The notes beneath the pieces were generated by a model that saw only the letters and a list, made by a program, of their open reading frames with translations, did not search any database and was not told the origin of the DNA. From NCBI GenBank assembly GCA_000442125.1, contig KE546974.1, forward strand, positions 1,302,001 through 1,366,000: DNA of 64,000 nucleotides, given 5' to 3'. Origin of the DNA: Opeltia flavorubescens. Taxonomy: Eukaryota; Ascomycota; Lecanoromycetes; Teloschistales; Teloschistaceae. How positions within the stretch are numbered: position 1 is the first letter of the stretch; every line of letters begins with the position of its first letter. This document shows, piece by piece, positions 1 to 12,261 of this stretch. The position numbers were made by a program, and so were the translations under genes.

Positions 1-3000
1 GCCTTGAAGTGCACTCATAAGTGCTGTAGTGTATTCCTTGAATCCGATATAGATTCCATCATTGACGTTTCTGGCCGTGCTATGAATATGCTCTCTTTCC
101 ATGAAAGACGTATTGATTTTTTAGAATAGCAATGCCATCTCTTGCTCAGCTCAAAGCGGCTGAAAGGCGTTCGAGTGCCATGATGAATTAGACAAACTCA
201 GTGGTAGTCATATTGGAAATTATGAAGCTTTCCTCTCCGCCCAAAAAGCCAGCTATAGTAATGAGGGCAATAGTCATGGAAATTCGTACAATTAAATGTA
301 ACTGGAATGCTACAAAGCTAAGTGTTGACCTCAAAACGACGAGATTAATGCAAAATGTCTCGGCTTAATAAGATGACTTCAAAGGCTCCTACCAAAGCAT
401 AACTTCGTGCCTAGATAGAAGATACAACCCCTGTCATGATGCGTGATTTCGTTCTTTTTAACGCTAAATGCTGCTGCGCCATCAGTATCTACGAGGTTTG
501 CGGTACATCTTCATGGCACAAAAACAGCTCGAGCCATGCCTCTTCTGTCGATTCTGCTGGCTTACCTTTATTCAACGATGTTGAATAGCCTGTGTGGTTC
601 ACGAGAGTATCGCGAACTCGTAGAGGTGCATGCTAGCTCCACTTTAATATTGGCCATTAGTATCTCCGATCGCGCTCCTGGATCCTACCACTTTCTTTAC
701 GCTTCGTTGAGATCCTCATCAATTGTGGAAGGGTCCAGCTGTTTAGGATCTCCAATGTCGATTACCTTCTGGAATGCGTATGTCGGAAGATGCTTGGCGG
801 ACGAGTTCACAGTCTGGAATTCGTTGACTTGTGCAGCTTCACCGAATGGAGCGATGTTGGGGTGGAATAATTGAAGTGCTGATGGCTAAGAATGACTAGT
901 CTTCATTCATAGGAGTGTACTTTTGTGTGTGTGTAGATGTACAATAGTCCATGAGATCAATTGGATATTGTTTAGTTGTCATACGGTGTTCCTATATCAA
1001 CACCGGGTGAGACTTGTATGCCCAATTATCGATAAGTAGCCCACACGCTTTATAATTGAGTCTTCGATGTCTTGATTCTCCATCATAATTTCTCTGACGT
1101 GAGGTATTACCAGATGTATGAACTCTAAGAGTCTATCAGCGAGCGTTGCATCTTCCATTTGCCGTGACAGCTCTAGAACCTTTTCCACTCGGTACCTCGG
1201 GAAGCTTCTCGTTCCTTTGTACGGATCGCATCTAGCTGTTTTCGTATTTTTCCGAGTTCTCGATTAGCACGTCGCTAGCTATTCTCGGCTTCTTCGGCTC
1301 GACTAATTCGTGTCCTATGAATTGATAAATTCTTAGAAATGTCGCGGGGAGAAGGCAATTACCGTAAGGCGCATATTGAGCAATTGTTACTCAACCACTG
1401 ACGTTGTGGACCGTTTGTGAAGAAAGATATCACGACGTTATTTTTGATCGCTTCCTTGGTGAGAACGATTGCAAATTTACCTCCGATAGAAATCTGGCTA
1501 GGCACACGGCTGTTGTCTCAGCATTAGGGTGTTCCATACATCGGCTTCAGTATCTACTCGCTTTTCCTTCTTGAAAAGTGGGTTGAAGTGATTTTCGTGG
1601 ACGCGAATTTGAAGAGCGTCTTTTCCGTATGTCGAGCCGATATAGAAGCGGGATTAGAACAGCAAAAATTGCATTTATGATCGTAAAGATGAAATCAAAT
1701 TATCCTTTCATACCACATATTTCCTCACACTACGTGATAATTCGAAAGAAAGACATAAAACCTCATCATCTTCGGGGCGGATCTGGCGGATATTGAGGAG
1801 GAGATATTGGTTTGAGATGATTGATACGACGACAGCTTGCAGGGAACCAATATCTGCTTCCCTTGTGACCCATATAAATGTATTCGAGGTCGAGGAGATG
1901 ACGATGCTGGTCCTTACGGCGTCGCGAGAACTTAAAAGTGAGGTATTTGAAGGCAGAACAAGACAATCGTCCAGTAGACCCCTTGGTCTGCAGAATAGGT
2001 ACCCGTGCCCGTTTACTTCAGCCTGTAGGTCAGGGGTCAAAGCAGGGAATGAGATATTGGTTAAATTAAAGTAAACCTTTTCGTTTTTTTATGACAAATA
2101 AATTACTCTGGATATGGTCATCCATGGCTGACGACGTAGATGTTTTGTGGAGTGATGTCCCGATGGATCCAACCATTTCGGTGCATCTTCTTAAACCTTG
2201 GGAGGTTTTGTTAGTCAGCCTAAGTCGTGGGTAATGCCGTGGTGGAAATTGGTGCGAACCGTTGATCAGCCGCATGAAAATTGACTTAAGAGCGATCTTA
2301 TTCTGTAGATACTCCGACGACTAATGTCATATTTTCCCCCACAGCTCCTGTTCCAAATGCCCCAATGCTCCTGGGCAGCGGCCAGAAATCCTTTTTGCGG
2401 GATAACCTCTCACCACACTTGACTGTTCCGTTCCCTCTCTACTTCCCAGTGTCGAATAATTCGCAACCTGACAGTTGGTCGTTAACAATGGCTTTCTAGA
2501 TTGGGAATTGAAGTTATGAGTTGCTAATCTGTAAGCTGTGATTCGGTGACTTATAGAGCGCGTCAGCATAGGTTCGAATAGTTTTGCTGCCTGCCATGAG
2601 ATAATCATTTAATACTTCGTTGTATCCATGCCAAGGGCTTCAAATAATTTTATATGTTTTGTAGAGTGCGACTTTCAGATTAGACCGAACTTCTTGTTTA
2701 CTGTGCGTTCAGAATGGTCCTCATCACTATGAGAAAGGAATTAAGAATCGAAACCCAGCGATCGTTGTGTGATAACAGTCTAGAATGATTGCATGAGCAC
2801 AATTCGAATCATGTATCCTTCAAAAGAAACAATTGACATGCCTAGGACTCTATTTATGTGGATTACCGACTACGACGAAGAGAAGAAAGAGAAGAGAAAT
2901 TGCTAAATTTAGGAAGAGAAGGGAATGGGGTGGATCTATCGAATTTTGGACCCCTATCGGCTTACCGAATGATGCAAAGAGTGTTTCGGTCATCACAATA

Positions 3001-6000
3001 GCAAAATCCATAAACAGCCTAAGCATTCTCAGTACCGACTTTTGCCTTTCTTAGGTGTATCGACGCTTTCTCAATGACGTGAGAGCCCAGGGTATTTTAA
3101 TCATAGTCAGTGAGAGTCTCATATTCCTCACATGGAAATGCCTGTAACTCATTAGCGGCCACCTCGAGATATTCTTCACTGCCTTCGTCGCAGTCGTCTC
3201 AGAGCAGTACTCATTCCTGCGTATCTTCGCCAGAAGTTTATTCAAACCCATTCGGTATATATAGCCATTTCGATCTGCGTATAAATGGACATGTACAAAG
3301 TGCCAAGCGTTTCTCGATGTAGGAGTGAACGGTGCGACCTCCTGGCTCAATCCATCATGTGTACCTTCGCTTGATGGTTTCGTATGAGCCTTTTTATGTA
3401 TTCGGGGATTTATGAACGAGAGATGGGCTTGTTGGGCTTTCTTTGCACTCAAGACTGGCAAGTGAATTCCTCTGGCGATATGCCGCATCTGTCCCATATT
3501 CTTCAATTTGGGTCTCGTGAGTTCTATGAGTGAATCTATGCGTGAAAATTAATTTCGCTCCGTCATTGCTCTGGTAAGAAATGCAAAAGCTCCGGCGTCT
3601 TGCGTGGCCCTAATCTCAACCTTAAGATCAAAATGACCCGATTTCATTCAGCGTATTTTGCATTCCACCTTAAAACCCCGTCGTAGCTAGAAACCGTTTA
3701 TACTGGTTGGTGATTCTATCAAGTTGCGCTTCAACAGATCTTTCCCAAACTCCATAATGTTCCTGAGTACGGTGAGTAATTCCTCCATATGTTCGTGAGC
3801 CTCGAATCTGGACTCTATCCATAGAATGCCTACTTGCGTTTCTTGTACATATATATGTCGTCATGCCTTAAGATGGAGATTTAAACATGAGTCACAGTGT
3901 TGTCGTTTGTCACACTGACTCTCACAAATATATGAAACCATTTCTCGCCCATACTATCGTGCTGCCAATCTCTGGCCCACTCTTTATACTCTGTGTTATT
4001 GAAACTGATGTCCTGATTAATGTCATGCAGTAAAGCGTCTGAGCATACGATATAGCAAATGCAACAGGCCAGCGAGATATTTATGGGTCCTTATAGTGGT
4101 AAAGTTTTCCTTTTGAGGAGCTATAAAACTTGAGCAGCAATCTTGTGGAGTACGATCAGATGACGTGTTATTCAACGATGATAGGCTAATTATATGATGC
4201 ATGAATGAAGAATGATCAAGCGAGCGAAAGGAATAGTAACAAAAGATTATGCGGGTGCAACCCAAATGGGCAGCTCTTCGTACCAATGTGGTCTCTCGTC
4301 AATCCTAACATCACCTGGGGTTACATGTGGGTTGAGAGAGCATAGCGTACTTCTCTCTTGTGAGACACAACTGTTTGAAAAAGTGTGGTACTTCCCCGAG
4401 GCCGAAGTTCGGTGAAAGGTTATGGACTGCATGTTGACATTATCGAAGGTCGGATACGATATAAGATCGATAACCCATTGTACATAAAGTGTACCTCCGG
4501 AAAGTACGCTGTGACCTCAGAATTCTCACACTAAAGAGATATACCTTGGAGTTCGTCGGGCGTTATCACCAAGTTTAAGCTTGGCGACTCTGGGCGATGT
4601 CTTTCAACGATGATTGATTTTCTTTTCTACTTACTGCGATTGAGCAGATACACCAGGACTTGCGGATCTCAAGGTGCAGTCTTTTCTTCTCCGGTTTTGC
4701 AAACGCTTCCTCGTCTCGTAACTACGGGATAAATTGGGAATTCGAAGTCTTGCATACGGAATTAATGTATTTGGGGAGCTATTTTTCATCGAGGCTGGCT
4801 TGAAAGCTCGATGCTATCCTGTCGTGATAATCAAGACCGGTAGGCCCTCGGCCTTTGATATCATTCATATGATTGCTATAAAGTTTGAAAATTATTGGAG
4901 GAATTTATGAAATCGTACTACATGAGAGTTGGAAAACATATTGCTGCTACATGTAATCCAGAGGATATGTAATCCAAAATTGACCCAGGACAGAGGATGA
5001 CTAGCTTAAGCATATATATAGTTAAGGTATTATCTCACTCCCTATCGCAACTCATGTTGTTCAGTTACCTAGTCCCCGCGATTGAACGCTATAATGGTAT
5101 GATTTTGCCGTCTTGCATCTCGGTGGCAGCGATGTATGAGCTTGGGTCAAGCTCCAAGAAATTCTTGTGTGTCCATACGATCTCCCTTTTCAATTACTTG
5201 AATCTTGGTACGGACTGCAGCTTTTTCGTCTCTTAGATGAAGTCTTTGACAAATTCAGCATTTTGAACTCTGAGGTCCCCTCCACCCACGAGTAGTACAT
5301 CCTCCAGGAGTCATCGAATTCATTGTTTTTATTCGAAGGCGAAAATTTCTGAAGGTCGAATCATTAGTATAATGTATCCTAGTACGTACTGTAGCGAGAT
5401 CATTGCGTCTATCACCTATCATACCATGATTGTGGGATGGATTATATTGCGATTGACATAATTAGTAGGACCCTTACTTGCTGTATGAACGTTGGCTACG
5501 TCCCGTTCAACATGTCTGCCCATGATCATCTGATTCTTCGAACAGAGAGCGATGACAAGTTCCCAACTCTGTGAAGTTGCCATACAGAACATTTGCAAAA
5601 ATATGTTTCGAATGTTCTCATCATAAAGGTTTGTTTCAATAGGCAGGGAACTTCTCGCTCAGCTCCAGATATCGCAAGTCATCTTCCAATCAGACATTGC
5701 TGCCAGAACTGTAAACTCCGAAGGATCAAGTCTATAAGTAAAGTTAAATCGTAATGCGGGATTGTGTCAAGGAAATTTTACATAAGTATCAAGGATTCCC
5801 ACAAACCGATGTTATTTGTCGAATGAGGCATTCGTGCCCGATGATGAGGCAGCTTTAAGTTTTATACTTCTCGTCATAATATCATTGCCTGTTGTGATCA
5901 CGCACCAGGTGAACTGGCAGAATCCCATGAGATTTTGAATAAGTCCAATCCCATCTCTGAGAGAAACTCGAGTTGAGATTATCAGGACAACTTACCTTTC

Positions 6001-6886
6001 TAGTCTAGCCACCTTGCACAAGGAACGTAAAGTCTTGCATATCTAACCCTGAAGCGCGTCGTTCAGGATCTCCGAGGTATAGAGGAACAGGGAGATAACC
6101 TCCCTGAGATTGATAAATGTGATCGCGCCGATACTTAGGTGGAATTGAGCTCCTCGTATCCAATCAATCATGTTTTGGGATAAGTAGAGAATGCAATATA
6201 ATCCTGATTGTTGAATTTACCCACTTTCTGGTTTATTCATGAACTAATATATTAACGAAGATTATACGGAAGAATTTATAATTGTCTTTTCTGGGAATCA
6301 AAGGAGACACGATATCTAAAAACGTTTAGAGCGTCGACATGATCGTAGTCTCTTTGGCAAGTGTTGCACTTTATGGAAGGGATAGGCTCTTGGATTTCCC
6401 ACCCACTGAGGAGTGATGGGTAAGCCAAGCTCTTGTCTTGTAAAGCTCAAAACTACTTACGACTCGTATTGAGTAGTCTGTAAGGCTATAAATACACAAT
6501 TTAAACGGCATGGTAAGAAGATTTCACAATCCAATCGCCCGCATTGTGAGGCGTAAACAGGAAGAACTTCCTTGATCGTGTATACGTTGTTTTAACAGTG
6601 TCAATTTGTTCCTTCAGAGCAATAGCCCTATTATTTGTGATGTCGGTGCTGAGATCATTTAAGATATCGCGAATTAGCATACCCATACCTTACCCAAACC
6701 CGGCTCAATTGATAGTACTGTCCTATTCTATTTAGGGATTGCAAACTTCATACATACGTATAATCTGATCTTATCAGCCGTCGAAGAATCATTGGGTGCT
6801 TACATCTGTCTCGAAAGATCGGATGGGGCCTTGGTGCTCATCCACCTTTTTCTGCAATCGATCTCCCGTTGATTTTCTGAATGAAA

Positions 6887-7521
6887 TCAAACAAAGTGTG
6901 GAACAGCGCATTGCATACGTCTCTCATAGTTTTGTACACCTACAAAGTACAGTCTCCTCAGTCTTTCGGAGTATTTGGTAATTGCCTGACAATACTTAAC
7001 CAGTGAGCGCCCGGTGCGGAGATTAGGTACGGCCAGTCCATCGGATTTCACCTTCTCGATTATGAGATCCGTGATCAACTTCTCGAGAAAACCGTTTTGC
7101 TCTTGCTGTTGTGAGCCGTCGTACAAGCGATGACGCTCTCGTAAAGCTTTGAAAACAAGTCTTGAATGCTTTGCTACCTATCGGATTTTCTTTGACCTTA
7201 TAGACGAGCTGCCAAGGCGAATTCTTCTTCGCCGCACAGCTGGTGGAATCCGTACCATGAGCCATATCTTGGTGAAGGTGGGTTCATAGAGATCTTGCAC
7301 GCCTTGCAGATTTTCGTTTGTAATCGTTGCAAAAGGGCATGCGCGATGCGCGAACCACACCATTGTGGTCGAATTTCGCCGGTCATGGCCTGAATCCTCA
7401 AAGCTGGTTTCATTGATAAGGTAGCAAGTCTATGAGAAGTGTTCTCAACAATCCTTGATTCAATTCCAGCTGTGAAGTACAAAACGTGCGAATCATGAGT
7501 TTCCCAGGAAGTGTATTCCAA
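6887..7521 (-). pseudogene. possible decayed coding region, family unknown
   Basis: Three partly overlapping minus-strand open stretches (7198-7521, 7023-7265 and 6887-7126) follow one another in different frames. The last has a protein-like composition of alternating charged and hydrophobic residues, including a segment reading LITDLIIEKVKSDGLAVPNL. Passing from one stretch to the next needs frameshifts, and I see no intron borders that clearly join them. I do not recognise the family. It could be the remnant of one gene or a chance clustering of open frames. Confidence 0.25.
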
Positions 7522-8190
7522 GGGGCTTCACCCCTACCGGAAAGGTGCTCACTCTCCTCATAACGAGCGTAGGAGTGGTATAGCTATGTATAATTTCCGA
7601 TAGTAATTCAAGTTTCGAGGTCACCCCAAGGCTGCCTCAGGATTAGATCCCATGGTACTTACGTAATTCTATCAATGTTAACTGTGATAGTGCCTAGTGG
7701 TATGATTGTCCTTATATGCTAAGATACAGTTGAGGACATGGCTGCATGCAACCTCTTCTAAATGCGGTGAACCTGTATCAGGTCTTTCAAATCCTCTTAG
7801 TGATTGAACAACTTGATGACTTAATCAAGAGTTACCCTGATGGTGTTATCTTTGACTCTCGAAGCTTAGCCATTCAAACCAAGCAAAGGATATTAACGAA
7901 GATCCTAATTTTATTTGATCCGGTCCTTCTTGATGATTACCGGTAAAGGTGTGATTCCTGGTAAGCTTTCCCAAATCTCACACTCGGCCTAGCACAGCAA
8001 CGTTTTCTCCCGTCCACTTAGTACTACACTCGGTTACAAGACTCGCAATTTTTTGGACGAAGATTGATATCAAAGTAGCTTGAGGTTATTTCTTGCATCC
8101 TCGATTGCTCCACGGGTGGTTGGTAAAGTCTTGATATACTTCAAGTTGTGTGAATTAGCTCCATCGGGCGATGGGCAAGGGCCGTCGGTG

Positions 8191-8601
8191 TCAGCATGTC
8201 CAAAAGCGCTTTCCTCCTCCAAAATCTCCTGCACGACCCTTCCAAAACACGAGTCCTTCCTCGAACTCAGCCTGCGTGATGAACTTCAAGCGTGCTCCCC
8301 TGAAGGAGACGTCCGCCACCTTGCCTGCCGTGGGCCCTTCTTCGGACAAGGTCGCACCGTAATTATCACCGCTGTGTTGAATTTTCAATTGCTGCCGTAT
8401 GAAGAGAGCGTTTAGATACGCGCGGTTTGTAATTACGTTATCCTGGGAGGGTTGGAGCAGGCCTGGCAAATCTCCTTCCGTTAGAGGCAAATGACCTGAT
8501 AAACCAAGAGATGTGAACGCGAGACTTTGGAGATGATGAAGACAGGGACTATTGCTGTAAAGATATCCAAGTAAAGAGTACAAAATGATTTTGCCGCCCA
8601 T
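8191..8601 (-). pseudogene. 136-codon open frame in a GC-richer patch, function unknown
   Basis: The frame starts with ATG at 8601 and stays open for 136 codons. Its second half (about 8190-8345) is visibly richer in G and C than the surrounding sequence. That half also stays open in two plus-strand frames (from 8080 and 8171), so the coding strand is ambiguous. The minus reading includes Gly-rich and acidic stretches (for example EFEEGLVFWKGRAGDFGG), but I recognise no domain. It may be a preserved exon of a dead gene, a captured gene fragment or chance. Confidence 0.25.
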
Positions 8602-11314
8602 AGTCGAATGTATGTTAACGGCTCATTGATCGGCGGAAAGAGACCTAGCCACATTGTAAATTAATCTATACGAGAGATGGCTGAGACACTACGAGAAGTG
8701 CGCCGCGGTATGAGATGTAAATGATATCTTTCAGACTTCCAATTAACAAAAAACCTCTTTCGGATAGTGAATCGAAGTCATGGCCCGCGGCGAGTTTACT
8801 TTTCTTTTCGGAAGGTTCTAACGAAGGCAATTTCCGTTCTTTCTTCTAAAATGGAGACCATCCTATTCTTTGGTAACTTCTTCAGAACCAATCCAGAAGT
8901 CACTGCTTGAGATCGATCCATGACGTAGGTCTCTCGAGAAGCACATACAGAAAGATATAATTCGATTAGCGAGCAAATCTGAACGGATATTGGGATATAA
9001 GTAATCATTGGACAGGAAACTTTAGTCCAAGATTCTTAAAAAATTTAAGGTGAAGAAAAGGGAAAATTGATGGAGGACGAAATATTCACGGCTTGTCAAA
9101 TAATTCTAGGAGCGTTGTTTGACCAGGCATGATCAGATCTACAGGGAGAGTAAGACAAAGAAACAAAGATGTCGAAGCAGACTAACAAAGCTATATACTC
9201 CACGTGTCACCCGACAGAAAGGTCGAGAATAGATGCTGATTGGTAGGAATTGACTTTGTATAATAGGACTGATTTCCAGAAACTAAGAGCTGTTATGGCA
9301 TGCCACATGCGACGATGAATGGTTAATCAACATATTTGGGATGATTTGAGCTAGGTCCTGGAGATGTATCATGATCATGCAAGCTGTAACAGAGGGATGG
9401 GATATGGCATATCATCGATGGGGTATTGTTGACCCGCTTTTGATCTGGTAATTGAGTGACGAGATTCTGAGTTTGGCTGACCGCCGACTTCGTTGTCGGA
9501 CTTGAATCAAACCCATAATAGGTTCGATACGAGCAAAGCTGTGACCGCTAGCCTTGATCTTCATGTAAATTATAAGCTGTGCAACTTTCAATGATCTTTG
9601 CTCAAGAGTCTTTCACACGCTGCTGCATTATCATTTCTGTGTACTGGTCGCTTATTAGTAGATGACTCCGCCAAATTTTTGGGCTTCATGTGTAGGTTTG
9701 CGAAAGTCAACTTTCTGGCAGTCCAAAACCTTGAGATGTCTTTCTTGTCATTGATGTCACGCATTTGAAATATTCGATGGCAAGAAGAGACAACAATGAA
9801 TCAGCCGTATACAGCGACCACAGCCAGCTGCTCTGAGATCCAGAGGCACTGATCCAGAACGCTTTCTTGTTTTCCGAGACCATTTGATACGATGTGAGAG
9901 CCCATCATCTTGCTTTAAACTTTTGGCTCTTATTTTCACGTTGATCTAATGTTCTCGGGCGGGAGAGATCTCCCCAAGACCCCGTACGCCGAAGCAATCA
10001 CGAGATCAGCCATCCATATAGGAGGTTGGCAAATTATAGCATGTGTCTCCTTCGAGTCTCGGACTTGCAATTTGAAAGTATGCGAATGACGTCCCTTGTG
10101 TATTTGAGCATGCTTTCCAACCATAGACTCGCTAGGACAGCCGGGAATATTATGATATCTTGACGCTGCTGAAGTAAGGGAGATCCTCGAAATGAATCTG
10201 ATCTTCGATCTTCAATCTCATCCAATGCCCATCAGCCGCGTAGGAAGCCCATGAGAACGCAACACGCAGACAATTTTGGTTTGATAGCTACGACCGATTT
10301 GGTTGTTGTCTCGCGAAGCCCAGGTTAGTCGTTTTTTCTTCATCCACAAAGGCGCCATCGACAGTCCGAATTTCCATAGTCCGACCTCGGCTGTCTGGTG
10401 CGCAGCTCAAAGGGGACGATACTTTTAGAAAAGACGATTCCATTAGATAAAGAGTGTTATCAGTTGGTTGTATTCACAATGCATCCATTTATCAGAATTG
10501 GCTCGTGCCTTTTGGTAACCTCTATGAAAGATGATCAATGCTAGTAAAAAGAGAAGCCCAAGTTCTGTATTCCCACGATGGTAAACCGCAAGCAGCCGGC
10601 AGTCGGGCATATTTGCTTGGCGACTTCTAACAAGATTCTAAGGTATACCAAGGGAGTATACGGCCGAATGGAATACATAAAGATATCAAAAGAGACTGTT
10701 GGAGATTTCTGAAACATCCGCTCGATGTGTCCCGCCCGTGGTGCTTTCTCCGCACAAATTGAATTATTTACTAGAACGGGTATTTGATAGCCGAGTCCAT
10801 CCGTGTATTTCCTCAAGGTATGTCCTTACCGTGCTTCGCTTTTATGAACCCCAGTGAAACGAGATTTGACCGCAAGATGCGGCTACCTGCGGATTCTATC
10901 TGTGATCTGCCACAATAGATAATTTCGGTTTGCGACCTCGGTTCAGTTGAATTGTAAAAATTCAGTGCTTTTTTTGAGGGTGGCAAGCTATGTGAGGCTC
11001 ACCCGGAACATTTTCCCCATAATCGTCAACTCGTTTTGGGATGCAAGCGTGTCCGCCGCGGGTTCCTTTTCTTTTTGTCGGGTTAGTTCTGCAAAAAAAA
11101 AGTTTTCTCCGTCCATTGCTGATCGCATTAAATCTCGAGAGCGGTCTGATAGCCATTTGAATGTCGATAGGTAAATCTGTTATCACTTAGGTTCTGACTG
11201 AGAAGTTGAGAGATCTGGGAGTGCATGTCGTGGAAAGTCATCAAGATATAATGTTAGTCCTCGCACATATTTCACCGCGATATAAAGAAAAATAGAAACG
11301 AGAAACATCAGCTC

Positions 11315-11569
11315 TTAACCATAGAATACGATCACCTGAAATTGATAGATGTCTAGAGCTTCAAGCTGTGTTATATTAGAGAAAGGTCGGATTAATTCTC
11401 CAATCGTATGCAGGTCCAGGATTAACCGGTTGTTTCGCTGATGATAAAACTTATGATCACCCAGGATGTTAACCAAGACTCCAAGGAAAACGCCGTCATG
11501 GTATCGAGTCCTCGTATCTGAGCTTTCGATATCTAGGAAAAGACGGTGAATTACTAAATGCTCGTCCAC
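11315..11569 (-). pseudogene. fragment resembling the C-terminal part of a 2EXR/F-box-like fungal protein
   Basis: An 84-codon minus-strand frame reads like the tail of the large fungal 2EXR family: a basic segment, then LILDLHTIGELIRPFSNITQ, resembling the family's closing helix-strand pattern. No LPxEIR-type 2EXR motif is visible upstream in any frame, so only a tail would remain. The assignment rests on pattern resemblance alone. Confidence 0.25.
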
Positions 11570-11615
11570 AGGTAGATTGCAAAAAGAAAATTGGCTTTTG
11601 CAAGATGGAGAAGCT

Positions 11616-11909
11616 CTAAGTGTATTTGATTGTGTATATAGAGTATGTAGTAAGGATCACTTCTCTCTCATTAAGCCATTGCATAAATCTTCTCTTTGCT
11701 AGGTCCACAGAGTTTTTGTACTGTTTCATGAATACCTTATTACTATTATTCGTGATCTCCACATAAATTGTTGAATCCGAACAACACTCTACAGGCGCTG
11801 GCTGAGGCCGTGGGTGAGGCGGATTGCAGCCGCGGTTTCGCTGTTTTTGTTGTTGTTGCTGCTGCTGCTGCTGCCAAGCGAGGAGGCCAGTACCCTTGAC
11901 GTCAAATAG
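11616..11909 (-). repeat. open frame containing a CAG/CAA trinucleotide run (poly-Gln if translated)
   Basis: On the plus strand a tgctgctg/tgttgttg run lies at about 11847-11875. On the minus strand it would encode about nine glutamines, followed by a basic and proline-rich segment. The frame is open for about 97 codons but has no ATG: its first codon is GTG directly after a TAA. It may be an exon of a lost gene or simply a microsatellite in an open frame. Confidence 0.4.
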
Positions 11910-12261
11910 CACTTAGCCAGTGTGATAATGGTGGCAATTCCTAAATGACAATGATAGAGGCAAAGCGAACCTCACTGTCGTGACATTTAGATTAAAAAGG
12001 CTCACTAAGCCTCGAGGCTGCCATTAGCGCATGCAGCCTGCGGCGATTTTTACAATTGCTCGGCGCTGTAGAGTAGATTGAAGCAAATCTAATTGGACCC
12101 CACGCTCGAACAACCATGTCTTGACTAAGCCAACATGCATGGGAGCCGCATGGTTAGTAAGGTAGCTCCGACTCCCAAACAACAACATAGATAAAGTCAA
12201 TGGTTGAACCCAGAAATAAGAGTTGTTGAAAGATCTTTTCAGTAGGTTCTTGATTCTTACG

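Larger units (their letters stand above)
1..12261. other. gene-poor tract upstream of the sulfite exporter
   Basis: I find no intact gene here. Open frames are short, sit in all frames, often lack an ATG and match no family I recognise. The sequence is AT-leaning with scattered simple repeats, for example a short TG run near 920-935. A few minus-strand frames read more like protein than chance (around 6.9-7.5 kb, 8.2-8.6 kb and 11.3-11.9 kb) and are listed separately. No terminal repeats, transposase or reverse-transcriptase motifs and no tRNA were recognised. Decayed genes or old mobile DNA are the likely content, by inference. Confidence 0.6.

Noticed and set aside
443-874. 143-codon plus-strand frame near the left edge
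   Set aside because: It starts at GTG, has no recognisable domain and no splice-linked continuation; composition is like the surrounding non-coding sequence.
3051-3506. 151-codon minus-strand frame
   Set aside because: The first codon is TTG, internal ATGs leave no known motif, and no family resemblance is visible.
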